This document shows, piece by piece, positions 1 to 10,394 of a stretch of DNA of 63,404 bases. Under the pieces are notes generated by a model. It was not told the DNA's origin and ran no database searches. It was given only the letters and a program-made list of their open reading frames with translations. Position 1 is the first letter of the stretch; each line of letters opens with the position of its first letter. Position numbers and translations under genes: made by a program. The stretch comes from Thermomonospora catenispora (lineage in GTDB: Bacteria; Actinomycetota; Actinomycetes; Streptosporangiales; Streptosporangiaceae). The stretch spans positions 297,757 to 361,160 of the forward strand of contig NZ_RRYT01000002.1 in NCBI RefSeq assembly GCF_006363815.1. Reading direction: 5' to 3'.

Positions 1-389
1 CTCATCAGCGGCCTCCGGTACGCCCGTTCCACCACGCTGGCCTGGGCGTTCATCGCCACGTCCATGACCCCGAAGGACATGCCGAACGCCGCCACCGCCG
101 CCAGCAGCAGCCGGTAGTCCGGGGCCAGCGCCACCAGCGCCGCCGTCGCCCCCGACAGCGGCGCCGCCGCCCGGAGCACCGCCCGGCTCCCGGCGCGCGC
201 GATCACCCCGCGCAGTCCCTGCATCGCCGCCAGGGCGGCCACGCCCCAGACCAGCAGCACGGTGCCGGCGGCGCCCGGGCCGATGTCGAATTTGCCGGTC
301 AGGGCGGGCATGCGGGACACCCACACGCCGCACAGCAGGCCGCCGAGGGCGAAGGTGGAGAATGCCCCGGCTCGTGCCCGAAACAGCAC
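1..389 (-). CDS. MFS transporter, N-terminal part (runs off the window)
   Basis: This is the start of a major facilitator superfamily transporter whose C-terminal part lies beyond base 1. The visible 129 codons give hydrophobic helices and an MFS-like segment (AFGMSFGVMDVAMNAQAS) near the truncated end. I chose the GTG at 389 because AAAGGAG sits 5 nt upstream (401-395); an in-frame ATG at 404 contains that Shine-Dalgarno and is less likely. It lies downstream of the TetR gene on the same strand, a common arrangement for a repressor and the efflux pump it controls. Substrate cannot be told. Confidence 0.75.
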   Translation of the reverse strand, partial: MLFRARAGAFSTFALGGLLCGVWVSRMPALTGKFDIGPGAAGTVLLVWGVAALAAMQGLRGVIARAGSRAVLRAAAPLSGATAALVALAPDYRLLLAAVAAFGMSFGVMDVAMNAQASVVERAYRRPLM

Positions 390-844
390 TTTCACTCCTT
401 TCATCTCGGGGGTGACCCGCACGCCCCGCCCGCCATGCCGGCGGCGCTCCTTTTGGCCCGTTCCAAAGAGCGCGCTGCGGGCGGGCCGCCCGCGGAACGC
501 TTGAGAGCACCCCGTCCCTCCGGCACGGGTGCCGGGGCGTCGGGCGGGGCCGGCTTCGGGCCCCTCGGCGGCGGCTTCGGGCCGCCGCCGCTCGTCGGGC
601 GGTGGAGGGCCGGCGCCGTCTCCCGGCGCCGGTCCGGGGTGCGAACGGGGGAACGTCGCGGGGCGAGGGGCACCCTCTGGTGGTCCTGCGGTCGGTGTCG
701 TTCGGTCTCGGATCGGTTCGGCGGTCGGCCCGGCCGCGGCTCGACCGGGGTCCCGGCCCGGCCTGCACCGAGGTCCCGGGCGGGATCGGGGCCCTCACGG
801 CCGGAGGCGCGGCCCGCTCCGGCCGGGATCGATGAGCGGTCCGG
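390..844. other. Non-coding gap between tetR and the MFS gene
   Basis: No convincing gene here on either strand. The open frames are GC-bias artefacts with low-complexity Arg/Pro/Gly translations. A short hairpin, CCGGCAC-GG-GTGCCGG, lies at 520-535 and could end the tetR transcript. A 455-bp gap means tetR and the exporter are probably not one short operon. Confidence 0.5.
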
Positions 845-1495
845 TCAGGGCTCGGGGGCCTCCCGACCGGATTCGGCGGGCGGCTCCGGGCGGGGCGTCT
901 CCGCCGTGGCCGGGACGCCGCCCTCCGCAGGGTCCGCCGGCGCCCCGCCCGGAGGCGGAAGGTCCTGGGCGGGGGTCGCCATGGCCAGCAGGCGACGTTC
1001 GAGGGCCTGCCACTCCTGCTCGTCGTAGACGTCGGGGGCGTGGCTGACGACCTCCCACAGGCCCTCGGCCGCCAGGCGGACGACCATCGCGGTGATCGGG
1101 TCGGGCTCGCGGGCCGGGTCGACGCGGTGCCAGCGCGCCATCGCCTCGCGGAGCGGGGCGATCAGCTCCGGATCCGCGGCGGCCGCGGTGATGGCCGACC
1201 AGCGTCGGCGGGTCCGGCCGCCGTCGGCGCCCCCCAGCACGTGGAACGTCGCGCGCACATAGGCGCGGGTGTAGGAGCCGGGGGAGCCGTCGTCCAGCTC
1301 GGCCACGAGGGCGTCGAACTCCTCGATGACCCGCGAGACCATCGCCCTGATCAGGGCTTCCTTGGTGGGGAAGTGGTACAGCAGGCCGCCCTTGCTGACG
1401 CCGGCGCGCCGCGCGACGGCCGACAGCGTCAGCGCGGCGGTGCCGTGCTCGAACAGCACGGCCTCGGCGGCGTCGAGGAGGGCGGCGCGTTTCAC
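845..1495 (-). CDS. TetR/AcrR family transcriptional repressor
   Basis: A 216-residue TetR-type repressor. The helix-turn-helix lies at about residues 22-45 ([20 protein letters not shown]), followed by a helical ligand/dimer domain with no recognisable ligand signature and a Pro/Glu-rich tail of about 45 residues. The start is a GTG preceded by AAGGGG. A perfect 24-bp palindrome ends 9 nt upstream of the start, so autorepression is likely. The nearest same-strand target is the MFS gene; the divergent cysteine desulfurase begins 56 nt beyond the operator on the other side and may also be affected. Confidence 0.88.
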   Translation of the reverse strand: MKRAALLDAAEAVLFEHGTAALTLSAVARRAGVSKGGLLYHFPTKEALIRAMVSRVIEEFDALVAELDDGSPGSYTRAYVRATFHVLGGADGGRTRRRWSAITAAAADPELIAPLREAMARWHRVDPAREPDPITAMVVRLAAEGLWEVVSHAPDVYDEQEWQALERRLLAMATPAQDLPPPGGAPADPAEGGVPATAETPRPEPPAESGREAPEP

Positions 1496-1503
1496 GGCCC
1501 CTT

Positions 1504-1527
1504 ACTGTACCGTCCGGACGGTACAGT
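1504..1527. promoter_or_regulatory. TetR operator, perfect 24-bp palindrome
   Basis: The half-site ACTGTACCGTCC is followed directly by its exact inverse, centred at 1515/1516. Its position just upstream of the tetR start fits an autoregulatory operator. It also lies in the region upstream of the divergent desulfurase gene. Confidence 0.75.
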
Positions 1528-1582
1528 GCCAACCGGACGGCCGCGCGGCCGTCCGGCCGCGGGGCGCGGCTACTGTGGACGT

Positions 1583-2752
1583 GTGGTGACCTACCTCGAC
1601 CATGCCGCGACCACCCCCATGCTGCCCGAGGCCGTCGAGGCGATGACCGCGGAGTTGGGCAGGCTCGGCAACCCCTCCTCGCTGCACGCCGTGGGCCGTC
1701 GCGCCCGCCGAGTGGTGGAGGAGTCCCGCGAGATCATCGCCGAGGCGTTCGACGCCCGTCCCAGCGAGGTGATCTTCACCGGGGGCGGCACCGAGGCCGA
1801 CAACCTGGCCGTCAAGGGCATCTACTGGGCGCGCCGAGCCGCCGATCCGGCCCGGATCCGGATTCTCGCCAGCGCCGTCGAGCATCATGCGGTGCTGGAC
1901 GCGGTGCAGTGGCTGGCCGACCACGAGGGGGCCCGCGTGGAGTGGATCCCGGTGGACGGCACCGGCCGGGTGGACCCCGCCGTGGTCAAGGAGATGATCG
2001 GTCCGCGCGGCGGCGACGACATCGCGCTGATCACCGTGATGTGGGCCAACAACGAGGTCGGCACCGTTCAGCCGATCGCCGAGCTGGCCGCCCTGGCCCG
2101 CGAGCACGACATCCCGTTCCACACCGACGCGGTCCAGGCCGCCGGGCAGCTCCCGGTCGCCTTCGCCGCCTCCGGAGTGCAGGCCCTCACCCTGTCGGGG
2201 CACAAGCTCGGCGGACCGCTCGGGGTGGGCGCGCTGCTGCTGGCCAAGGGCACCGATCCGGTCCCGGTGCTGCACGGCGGCGGCCAGGAGCGGGACGTGC
2301 GCTCCGGCACCCTCGACACCCCCGCCATCGCCGGGCTGGCCGCCGCGGTCCAGGTCGCACGCGCCCGCCGGGACGAGGAGGCCCGCCGCCTCACCGAACT
2401 GCGCGACACCCTGATCGCCCGGGTCAAGGCCGCCGTTCCCGACGCCGTGCTGAACGGCGACCCGGTGCACCGGCTGCCCGGCAACGCCCACCTGTCCTTC
2501 CCCGGCTGCGAGGGCGACGCGCTGCTGATGCTGCTGGACGCCCATGGCATCGAATGCTCCACCGGGTCGGCCTGCTCGGCGGGCGTCGCGCAGCCCAGCC
2601 ACGTGCTGCTGGCGATGGGCGCGAGCGTCGAACGCGCCCGCGGCTCGCTGCGCTTCAGCCTCGGCCACACCTCTACCGAGGCCGACGTGGACGCCCTCGC
2701 CGCGGTCATCGGCCAGGTCGTCGAACGCGCCCGGCGCGCCGGCCTCGGCTGA
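1583..2752 (+). CDS. Cysteine desulfurase (IscS/NifS family)
   Basis: A PLP enzyme of about 389 residues that removes sulfur from L-cysteine as an enzyme-bound persulfide for Fe-S clusters and thiolated tRNA. The family opening YLDHAATTP starts at residue 3. The PLP lysine is K208 in SGHKLGGP and the catalytic cysteine is C331 in [10 protein letters not shown] start it at the GTG at 1583 (a second GTG follows at 1586), because everything upstream in frame is low-complexity and crosses the TetR operator. mnmA lies downstream after one opposite-strand gene, so this enzyme probably feeds tRNA 2-thiouridine synthesis. There is no SUF or ISC cluster next to it. Confidence 0.92.
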   Translation: MVTYLDHAATTPMLPEAVEAMTAELGRLGNPSSLHAVGRRARRVVEESREIIAEAFDARPSEVIFTGGGTEADNLAVKGIYWARRAADPARIRILASAVEHHAVLDAVQWLADHEGARVEWIPVDGTGRVDPAVVKEMIGPRGGDDIALITVMWANNEVGTVQPIAELAALAREHDIPFHTDAVQAAGQLPVAFAASGVQALTLSGHKLGGPLGVGALLLAKGTDPVPVLHGGGQERDVRSGTLDTPAIAGLAAAVQVARARRDEEARRLTELRDTLIARVKAAVPDAVLNGDPVHRLPGNAHLSFPGCEGDALLMLLDAHGIECSTGSACSAGVAQPSHVLLAMGASVERARGSLRFSLGHTSTEADVDALAAVIGQVVERARRAGLG

Positions 2753-2821
2753 CTCCTCGCGGCCAGCCTCCGGCGGGCCCCGGGGCGGAGGCGGGCCGGT
2801 CGCCGCGTCCCGCGGGCCCGG

Positions 2822-3859
2822 CTAGGGCCGGTAGGGGGCCAGCGCCCGCCAGCCCGGGTCGGGGGCCGAGGCCACCTTGGCCTTGCCCTCCGGCCAGCCG
2901 GCCGCCAGCTGGTCCAGGCGGGCCAGCACCCCGGAGTCGGGATCGGCGTACAGGTGGAACACCCGCAGCCCGTCACCGGTCTCCCGCACCGCCAGCACCG
3001 CGTCCGGCTCCAGGGCCTCCAGCTTGCGCTCGAACTCCCGCAGCGCCGAGGCGGACGGCTCCACCGGCAGCCGGTCGGGGTTGCTGTGCGCGTACGGCAC
3101 CGACACCGCCACGTGCAGGTCGCACAGCGGATGGTCCTGCCGGTGCAGCGGGAAGCGGGCCCCCAGCCGGGCCGGGTGCCCGCGCGGGGTGCGGCCCTCG
3201 CCCGACAGCCAGGTCGGCTCCCGGAACGGCTCGGACACCTGCGACACCACCGCCGGCAGCATGGTCGGCGGCAGCGAGTCCATCGGCTCCTCGGCGGCGA
3301 TGGCGACGTCGCCGACCCAGCGGGCCACGTCGTCCTCGCCCAGCGCCCAGATCAGCACGTGCTCGGCGACCTGGTCGCGGACGTCCTCGGCCACGAACAG
3401 GAAATCCGGGTGGTAGACGACGACGTGGATGCGCGCCCGCCCGTGGTCCACCCGCATGCCCAGCCGCACGTACTCCAGGTCGAACTCATGATCGCCCAGC
3501 ACCAGCCGCTGCCGCAGCATCTCCGGGTCGGGCTGACGCGCCGGGTACAGCGCCCAGCCGCCGGTGTCGGCGGGCGCGGCCCGCACCCAGCGCTCGGCCA
3601 GCCCGCGCAGCTCGGCGTCGCCGCCGCCGCTCACGGTCAGCGACGGGGCGCCGTCGTCCGGGCGTCCGATCTCCCACTGCAGGCCCTGATGGATCTTGCG
3701 CACCCGCAGCGACATCTCCTCGACCAGCTCGGTCGACAGCCCTTCGCCGAGCGCGGCCTCGATGTCCGCGCGCGTCTGGGCCCACCAGTCCCAGAACTCG
3801 GTGATCGCGGGGGCCGGGGTCGGATGCGATGTGTCGCGCGGTCGGCGGAAGAGTCCCAT
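2822..3859 (-). CDS. Hypothetical protein, 345 aa, between desulfurase and mnmA
   Basis: Not recognised. It encodes a soluble, acidic protein with no signal peptide or membrane segment, starting MGLFRRPRDTS. Aromatic and acidic motifs such as ITEFWDWWAQTRADIEAAL at the N-terminus and a C-terminal segment on outputs (AVRETGDGLRVFHLYAD) suggest a folded cytoplasmic protein. It lies opposite in direction to its neighbours, with the divergent start about 105 nt from mnmA. A DUF695-like identity is possible but I cannot support it from motifs. Confidence 0.7.
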   Translation of the reverse strand: MGLFRRPRDTSHPTPAPAITEFWDWWAQTRADIEAALGEGLSTELVEEMSLRVRKIHQGLQWEIGRPDDGAPSLTVSGGGDAELRGLAERWVRAAPADTGGWALYPARQPDPEMLRQRLVLGDHEFDLEYVRLGMRVDHGRARIHVVVYHPDFLFVAEDVRDQVAEHVLIWALGEDDVARWVGDVAIAAEEPMDSLPPTMLPAVVSQVSEPFREPTWLSGEGRTPRGHPARLGARFPLHRQDHPLCDLHVAVSVPYAHSNPDRLPVEPSASALREFERKLEALEPDAVLAVRETGDGLRVFHLYADPDSGVLARLDQLAAGWPEGKAKVASAPDPGWRALAPYRP

Positions 3860-3964
3860 AGAGGAGCAATCGTATTGCCCTTCGCGGACGCCGGTGGGGG
3901 CGAGGCGGAAGCCGCCGCCGGATCGGCGCGGGGGCGCCGCGGGGACGCGTAGCCTGGAGAGGTC

Positions 3965-5041
3965 ATGACTTTGCGCGTACTCGCCGCCATGTCGGGCGGC
4001 GTCGATTCAGCGGTGGCCGCCGCCCGCGCCGTCGAGGCGGGCCACGAGGTGACCGGCGTCCACATGGCCCTGTCCAGCAACCCCAAGTCCTACCGGACGG
4101 GGGCGCGGGGCTGTTGCACCCTGGAGGACTCCCGGGACGCCCGCCGCGCCGCCGACGTGATCGGCATCCCCTTCTACGTGTGGGATCTGGCCGAGCGGTT
4201 CGACCGTGACGTGGTGCAGGACTTCGTCAGCGAGTACGCCGCCGGCCGGACCCCCAACCCCTGCCTGCGCTGCAACGAGAAGATCAAGTTCGCCGCGCTG
4301 CTGGACAGGGCGCTGGCGCTGGGCTTCGACGCGGTCTGCACCGGCCACTACGCCCGGCTGGAGAACGGCGTGCTGCGACGCGGGGTGGACGAGGCCAAGG
4401 ACCAGTCCTACGTGCTGGCCGTGTGCACCCCCGAGCAGCTGGCGCACGCGATGTTCCCGCTGGGCGGCTCCACCAAGGCCGAGATCCGCCGCGAGGCCGA
4501 GCGGCGCGGGCTGCGGGTCGCCGACAAGCCCGACAGCCACGACATCTGCTTCATCGCCGACGGCGACACCCGCGCGTTCCTGACCGAGCGGCTCGGCCCC
4601 GCGCCCGGCCCGATCGTGGACGTCTCCGGCGAGGTCGTCGGCGAGCACCAGGGCGCCTACGCCTACACCGTCGGCCAGCGCCGCGGCCTGCGCATCGGCC
4701 GGCCCGCCCCGGACGGCAGGCCCCGCTACGTGCTGGACGTCTCCCCGGCGACCAACACCGTGACGGTGGGGCCGCGCGAGGCCCTGGACGTGCACGAGAT
4801 CGTGGGGGAGCGGCCGGTGTGGCTGTCCCCCCGCCCCGACGGCCCGCTGGAGTGCCGGGTCCAGCTGCGCGCGCACGGCGAGGTGTACGACTGCACCGTC
4901 GAGACGGACGACGACCGGTTGCGGATCCGCCTGCGCTCCCCGGCGCGAGGGGTCGCCAGGGGGCAGGCCGCCGTCCTGTACGACGGGGACCGGGTGCTGG
5001 GGTCGGCGACCATCGCGGAGACCTCGCGGGTGCAGCGGTGA
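3965..5041 (+). CDS. mnmA: tRNA-specific 2-thiouridylase MnmA
   Basis: A 358-residue enzyme that thiolates U34 of Lys, Glu and Gln tRNAs, using ATP and sulfur relayed from cysteine desulfurase. The PP-loop SGGVDSAV is at residues 10-17. The catalytic cysteine pair is C103 in [12 protein letters not shown] and C195 in HDICFI. The length is normal for the family. It lies downstream of the desulfurase gene, and two of its expected substrates, tRNA-Gln and tRNA-Glu, are encoded later in this window. Confidence 0.95.
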   Translation: MTLRVLAAMSGGVDSAVAAARAVEAGHEVTGVHMALSSNPKSYRTGARGCCTLEDSRDARRAADVIGIPFYVWDLAERFDRDVVQDFVSEYAAGRTPNPCLRCNEKIKFAALLDRALALGFDAVCTGHYARLENGVLRRGVDEAKDQSYVLAVCTPEQLAHAMFPLGGSTKAEIRREAERRGLRVADKPDSHDICFIADGDTRAFLTERLGPAPGPIVDVSGEVVGEHQGAYAYTVGQRRGLRIGRPAPDGRPRYVLDVSPATNTVTVGPREALDVHEIVGERPVWLSPRPDGPLECRVQLRAHGEVYDCTVETDDDRLRIRLRSPARGVARGQAAVLYDGDRVLGSATIAETSRVQR

Positions 5042-5066
5042 GATCACCGAAGGTACCGTCTGAGGC

Positions 5067-5891
5067 ATGGACTTCGGAGTCTCGACCTTCATCACCGACG
5101 AGGGCATCGGTCCGGCCGAGCTCGGCAGGGCGCTGGAGGAGCGCGGGTTCGCCGCGCTGTTCGTGGCCGAGCACACCCACATCCCGGTGCGCCGCGAGTC
5201 GCCCTGGCCGGGCGGCGGCGAGCTGCCGCGGGTGTACTACCGCACGTTCGACCCGTTCGTGGCGCTGACCGCGGCGGCCGTGGCCACCGAACGGCTGCAG
5301 GTCGGCACCGGCATCGCCCTGGTGATCCAGCGCGACCCGATCATCCTGGCCAAGGAGGTCGCCTCGCTGGACCGGGTGTCGAACGGCCGCGCGATCCTCG
5401 GCGTCGGGGCGGGCTGGAACCGCGAGGAGATGCGCAACCACGGCACCGATCCGCGCACCCGGATGCGGCTGATGCGCGAGCGGGTGCTGGCGGTCAAAGA
5501 GCTGTGGACCAAGGACGAGGCCTCCTTCCACGGCGAGTTCGTGAACTTCGACCCGGTGTTCAGCTGGCCCAAGCCGGTGCAGGACCCGCACCCGCCGGTG
5601 CTGGTGGGCGGCTCGGGCCCGACCACGTTCGACCGGGTGATCGACTTCGGCGACGGGTGGATGCCCATCTACGGGCGCGACACCGAGGACCTGGCCGCCA
5701 AGATCGACGAGCTGCGCCAGCGGGCGGGGCGCCGGGTGCCGGTGACGATGTTCGGCACGCCGCCCAAGCCCGAGGCGATCGACGAATGCCGGAAGGCCGG
5801 GGTGGACCGGGTGCTGTTCGGGCTGCCCACCGAGCCCGCCGACGCCACGCGGCGCAGGCTGGACGAGATGGCGGCGTTGATCGGCTCCTAG
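5067..5891 (+). CDS. LLM class F420-dependent oxidoreductase
   Basis: A 274-residue luciferase-like TIM-barrel protein. The N-terminus (ALEERGFAALFVAEHTHIP) and the segment GTGIALVIQRDPIILAKEVASLD are typical of actinobacterial F420-binding members, with GVGAGWNREEM and PPVLVGGSGP further on. Its substrate cannot be assigned. It follows mnmA by 25 nt and is probably co-transcribed with mnmA and the MetE-like gene 11 nt downstream. Confidence 0.88.
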   Translation: MDFGVSTFITDEGIGPAELGRALEERGFAALFVAEHTHIPVRRESPWPGGGELPRVYYRTFDPFVALTAAAVATERLQVGTGIALVIQRDPIILAKEVASLDRVSNGRAILGVGAGWNREEMRNHGTDPRTRMRLMRERVLAVKELWTKDEASFHGEFVNFDPVFSWPKPVQDPHPPVLVGGSGPTTFDRVIDFGDGWMPIYGRDTEDLAAKIDELRQRAGRRVPVTMFGTPPKPEAIDECRKAGVDRVLFGLPTEPADATRRRLDEMAALIGS

Positions 5892-5902
5892 GCTGAGGGG
5901 AC

Positions 5903-6925
5903 GTGGCCGAGAACACGACGTATCCATGGGAGCCGGGCGCCGCGACCGGGGTCGGCTCCTACCCGGGCCGGGATCCGGCGGAGGCGCTGCGGGTGGTCCT
6001 CGGCGAGCTGCCCGGCCTGCCGCATCTGCCGGAGCTGCCCGCCCGAGGCCCCGGGGCGGACCTGATCGGCCGCACCGCGGGACTGCTGGTGGACCTGCCG
6101 GTGGAGCTGCAGCCGTCCGGCTGGCGGCTCACCGGCCGGTCCGGCCGGGACCTGCGGCGCGCCCACGACCGCATGGCGCACGACCTGGACGTCCTGGAGG
6201 AGCTCGCGGGCTCCTGCGAGGGGCCGCTGAAGATCCAGGTCTGCGGCCCGTGGACGCTGGCCGCCGCCGTCGAGCTGCCGAACGGCGAACGGACGCTGAA
6301 GGACCCCGGCGCGGTCCGCGATCTGATCGCCTCCCTCGCCGAGGGGACGGCCCGGCACGTCGCCGAGGTGCGCCGGCGCGTGCCGAAGGCGCGGATCCTG
6401 CTGCAGCTCGACGAGCCGGGGCTGCCCGCCGTGCTGGCCGGGACGGTCCCCACGGCCAGCGGCCTGTCCCGGCTGCCCGCCGTGGAGGGGCCGGTCGCCG
6501 AGGACGGGCTGCGCCGGGTCATCGAGGCGGCCGTCGAGGAGGCCGGGGCGTGGCCGCTGGTGCACTGCTGCGCCCGCGACGTGCCGTACGCGCTGCTGCG
6601 CGCGGCGGGCGCCAAGGGCATCTCGGTCGATCTGCGCCTGGTGCCGGACCGGGACGACGACCCGATCGGAGAGGCCGTCGACGCCGGGATCGCGCTGTTC
6701 CTCGGCGTGCTGCCGGGGACGGACGCCGCGCTGCCGCCGTTGCAGACGACCGCCGGGCCGGTGCGCGAGCTGTGGCGGCGGCTGGGGTTCCCGGAGCGGC
6801 GGCTCGGCGAGCAGGTGGTGGTCACTCCGGCCTGCGGGCTGGCGGGGGCCTCTCCGGCGTATGTGCGCGCCGCCCTGGAGCGCTGCCGGGAGACGGCCCG
6901 CACCCTGCACGAGGCCCCGGAGTGA
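5903..6925 (+). CDS. MetE C-terminal-domain protein (methionine synthase-like)
   Basis: A 340-residue protein matching only the catalytic C-terminal barrel of cobalamin-independent methionine synthase; the N-terminal barrel of full MetE (about 750 residues) is absent. Candidate zinc ligands are visible: the His-Cys pair in LVHCCARD and the Cys in TPACGLAG. At the place where MetE has a glutamate ligand the sequence reads ISVDLRL, so an aspartate may serve. The start is GTG, 11 nt after the previous stop. Such short forms are often annotated methionine synthase; whether this one methylates homocysteine from a folate is not proven by sequence. Confidence 0.8.
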   Translation: MAENTTYPWEPGAATGVGSYPGRDPAEALRVVLGELPGLPHLPELPARGPGADLIGRTAGLLVDLPVELQPSGWRLTGRSGRDLRRAHDRMAHDLDVLEELAGSCEGPLKIQVCGPWTLAAAVELPNGERTLKDPGAVRDLIASLAEGTARHVAEVRRRVPKARILLQLDEPGLPAVLAGTVPTASGLSRLPAVEGPVAEDGLRRVIEAAVEEAGAWPLVHCCARDVPYALLRAAGAKGISVDLRLVPDRDDDPIGEAVDAGIALFLGVLPGTDAALPPLQTTAGPVRELWRRLGFPERRLGEQVVVTPACGLAGASPAYVRAALERCRETARTLHEAPE

Positions 6926-6950
6926 CGGGCGACGCGACGATGGGCGACGA

Positions 6951-6990
6951 CGCCGGGGCGTCCGTGCCGCGGGGCACGGACGCCCCGGCG
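6951..6990. terminator. Bidirectional hairpin, 18-bp perfect stem
   Basis: The arm CGCCGGGGCGTCCGTGCC (6951-6968) pairs perfectly with 6973-6990 around a GCGG loop. It lies between the convergent MetE-like and lipase genes. No U-tract follows on either strand. Confidence 0.75.
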
Positions 6991-7045
6991 CGGGGTCGGC
7001 GGGCGCGGTGCGCCGCCGACCCCGAGGGCGCGTCATCGGCGCGGG

Positions 7046-7714
7046 TCAGGAGCGGGTGAAGTCGGCGATCTGCCCCAGGACGATGGGGTCGACCAGGAAC
7101 CCGAGGTGGGTCTGGCAGGCGACGAAGTTGTTGGTCGCGCCGCTCAGCCGGGTGCTGGTGTAGGGGATGATGATGCCGTCGCAGGGCGAGTACCAGGTGG
7201 CGTAGCGGGTGTCGCCGGGGGTCTCGTCGCCGCTGGTGATCTGGGCGATGAACGACGAGCCCGGGTACATCTGCTGGCAGGTGGTGAAGATCAGGCAGGC
7301 GGCCGCGTAGGTGGTGCCGTGGTTGGCCCCGGCGATCGAGGCCAGCCGGCCGACGTTGGGGTGCCCGTTCAGGACCTTCAGGTAGTACAGGCTGACCAGC
7401 CCGCCCATGGAGTGGTTGACGATGTCGACCTGGGAGGCCCCGGTCCGGGCCTTGACCTGCTCGACGTAACTGGCCAGGCCGCGGGCGTTCTGCACGTTGT
7501 CGCCGTAGGAGTTGTACTCGTAGGCGAACAGCTGGTCGCTCCGGTAACCGTGGAGCCGGAACACCGACATGGCGGTCACCCAGTTGGACGCGCTGCCGGT
7601 GTAGCCGTGCACGAAGATCACGGGCCTGGTCGGCGCGGCCTGGGCCGCCGGCGTGATCGCGAATGTCGCCAGGGCCGCGATCAGGGCCGTGAGGATGCCG
7701 AACATCCGGCGCAT
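7046..7714 (-). CDS. Secreted triacylglycerol lipase (alpha/beta hydrolase)
   Basis: A 222-residue exported lipase resembling Bacillus LipA and the actinobacterial class 2 lipases. Residues 1-26 form a signal peptide (charged MRRMFG, a hydrophobic core, then ending AAQA before APTRPVIFVHGYTGS). The nucleophile motif is NHSMGG; the acid is probably the Asp in SPCDGIIIP and the base the His in QTHLGF. I chose the ATG at 7714 because GAGGAGG lies 5 nt upstream; the longer frame upstream is low-complexity. Two tandem 12-bp palindromes at 7782-7805 lie in the promoter region shared with ligA. Confidence 0.9.
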   Translation of the reverse strand: MRRMFGILTALIAALATFAITPAAQAAPTRPVIFVHGYTGSASNWVTAMSVFRLHGYRSDQLFAYEYNSYGDNVQNARGLASYVEQVKARTGASQVDIVNHSMGGLVSLYYLKVLNGHPNVGRLASIAGANHGTTYAAACLIFTTCQQMYPGSSFIAQITSGDETPGDTRYATWYSPCDGIIIPYTSTRLSGATNNFVACQTHLGFLVDPIVLGQIADFTRS

Positions 7715-7761
7715 GAGGGCCTCCTCGGAAAGACGGACGCAACGCTGTGAACGATGACTGA

Positions 7762-10107
<2,346 letters not shown>

Positions 10108-10123
10108 TCCCTCCCCGGGATCC

Positions 10124-10156
10124 GCGGTGACCCGGCCTCGATGCGCAGGTCACCGC
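10124..10156 (+). terminator. Hairpin after ligA
   Basis: GCGGTGACC (10124-10132) pairs with GGTCACCGC (10148-10156) across a 15-nt loop, just downstream of the ligA stop. No U-tract is seen. Confidence 0.5.
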
Positions 10157-10232
10157 CCCGGCCCGGGGCGCGGTGGCGTGGACGGCCGCGACGGCGGGTC
10201 CCCGCGGAGTCGCGGGAGGACGAGCGCCGGGG

Positions 10233-10304
10233 GTTACCTAACGATATGGTGTAACTACCCAACGATGATGATCGGGGCGCGAACCGGGGAAGTTACCCCA
10301 TAAC
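10233..10304. promoter_or_regulatory. GTTA/TAAC inverted repeats upstream of the GGDEF-EAL gene
   Basis: Two related short inverted repeats, GTTA-CC-TAAC (10233-10242) and GTTA-CCCCA-TAAC (10292-10304), flank a further GTAAC at 10251. This AT-richer stretch ends about 90 nt before the gene start and probably holds its promoter and an operator. The binding protein is unknown. Confidence 0.35.
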
Positions 10305-10394
10305 GCAACGTATCCAGGCGATTCCATAAGACGACCAAGGGGCGCGCTCTCCTCACCGTTCCACGTCATCCCACTCGTCCCTCTCGAGGCCGTG

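Noticed and set aside
10233-10304. BldD-type (c-di-GMP-responsive) box before the GGDEF-EAL gene
   Set aside because: The GTTA/TAAC repeats do not fit the BldD consensus as I know it, so I only call them operator-like.
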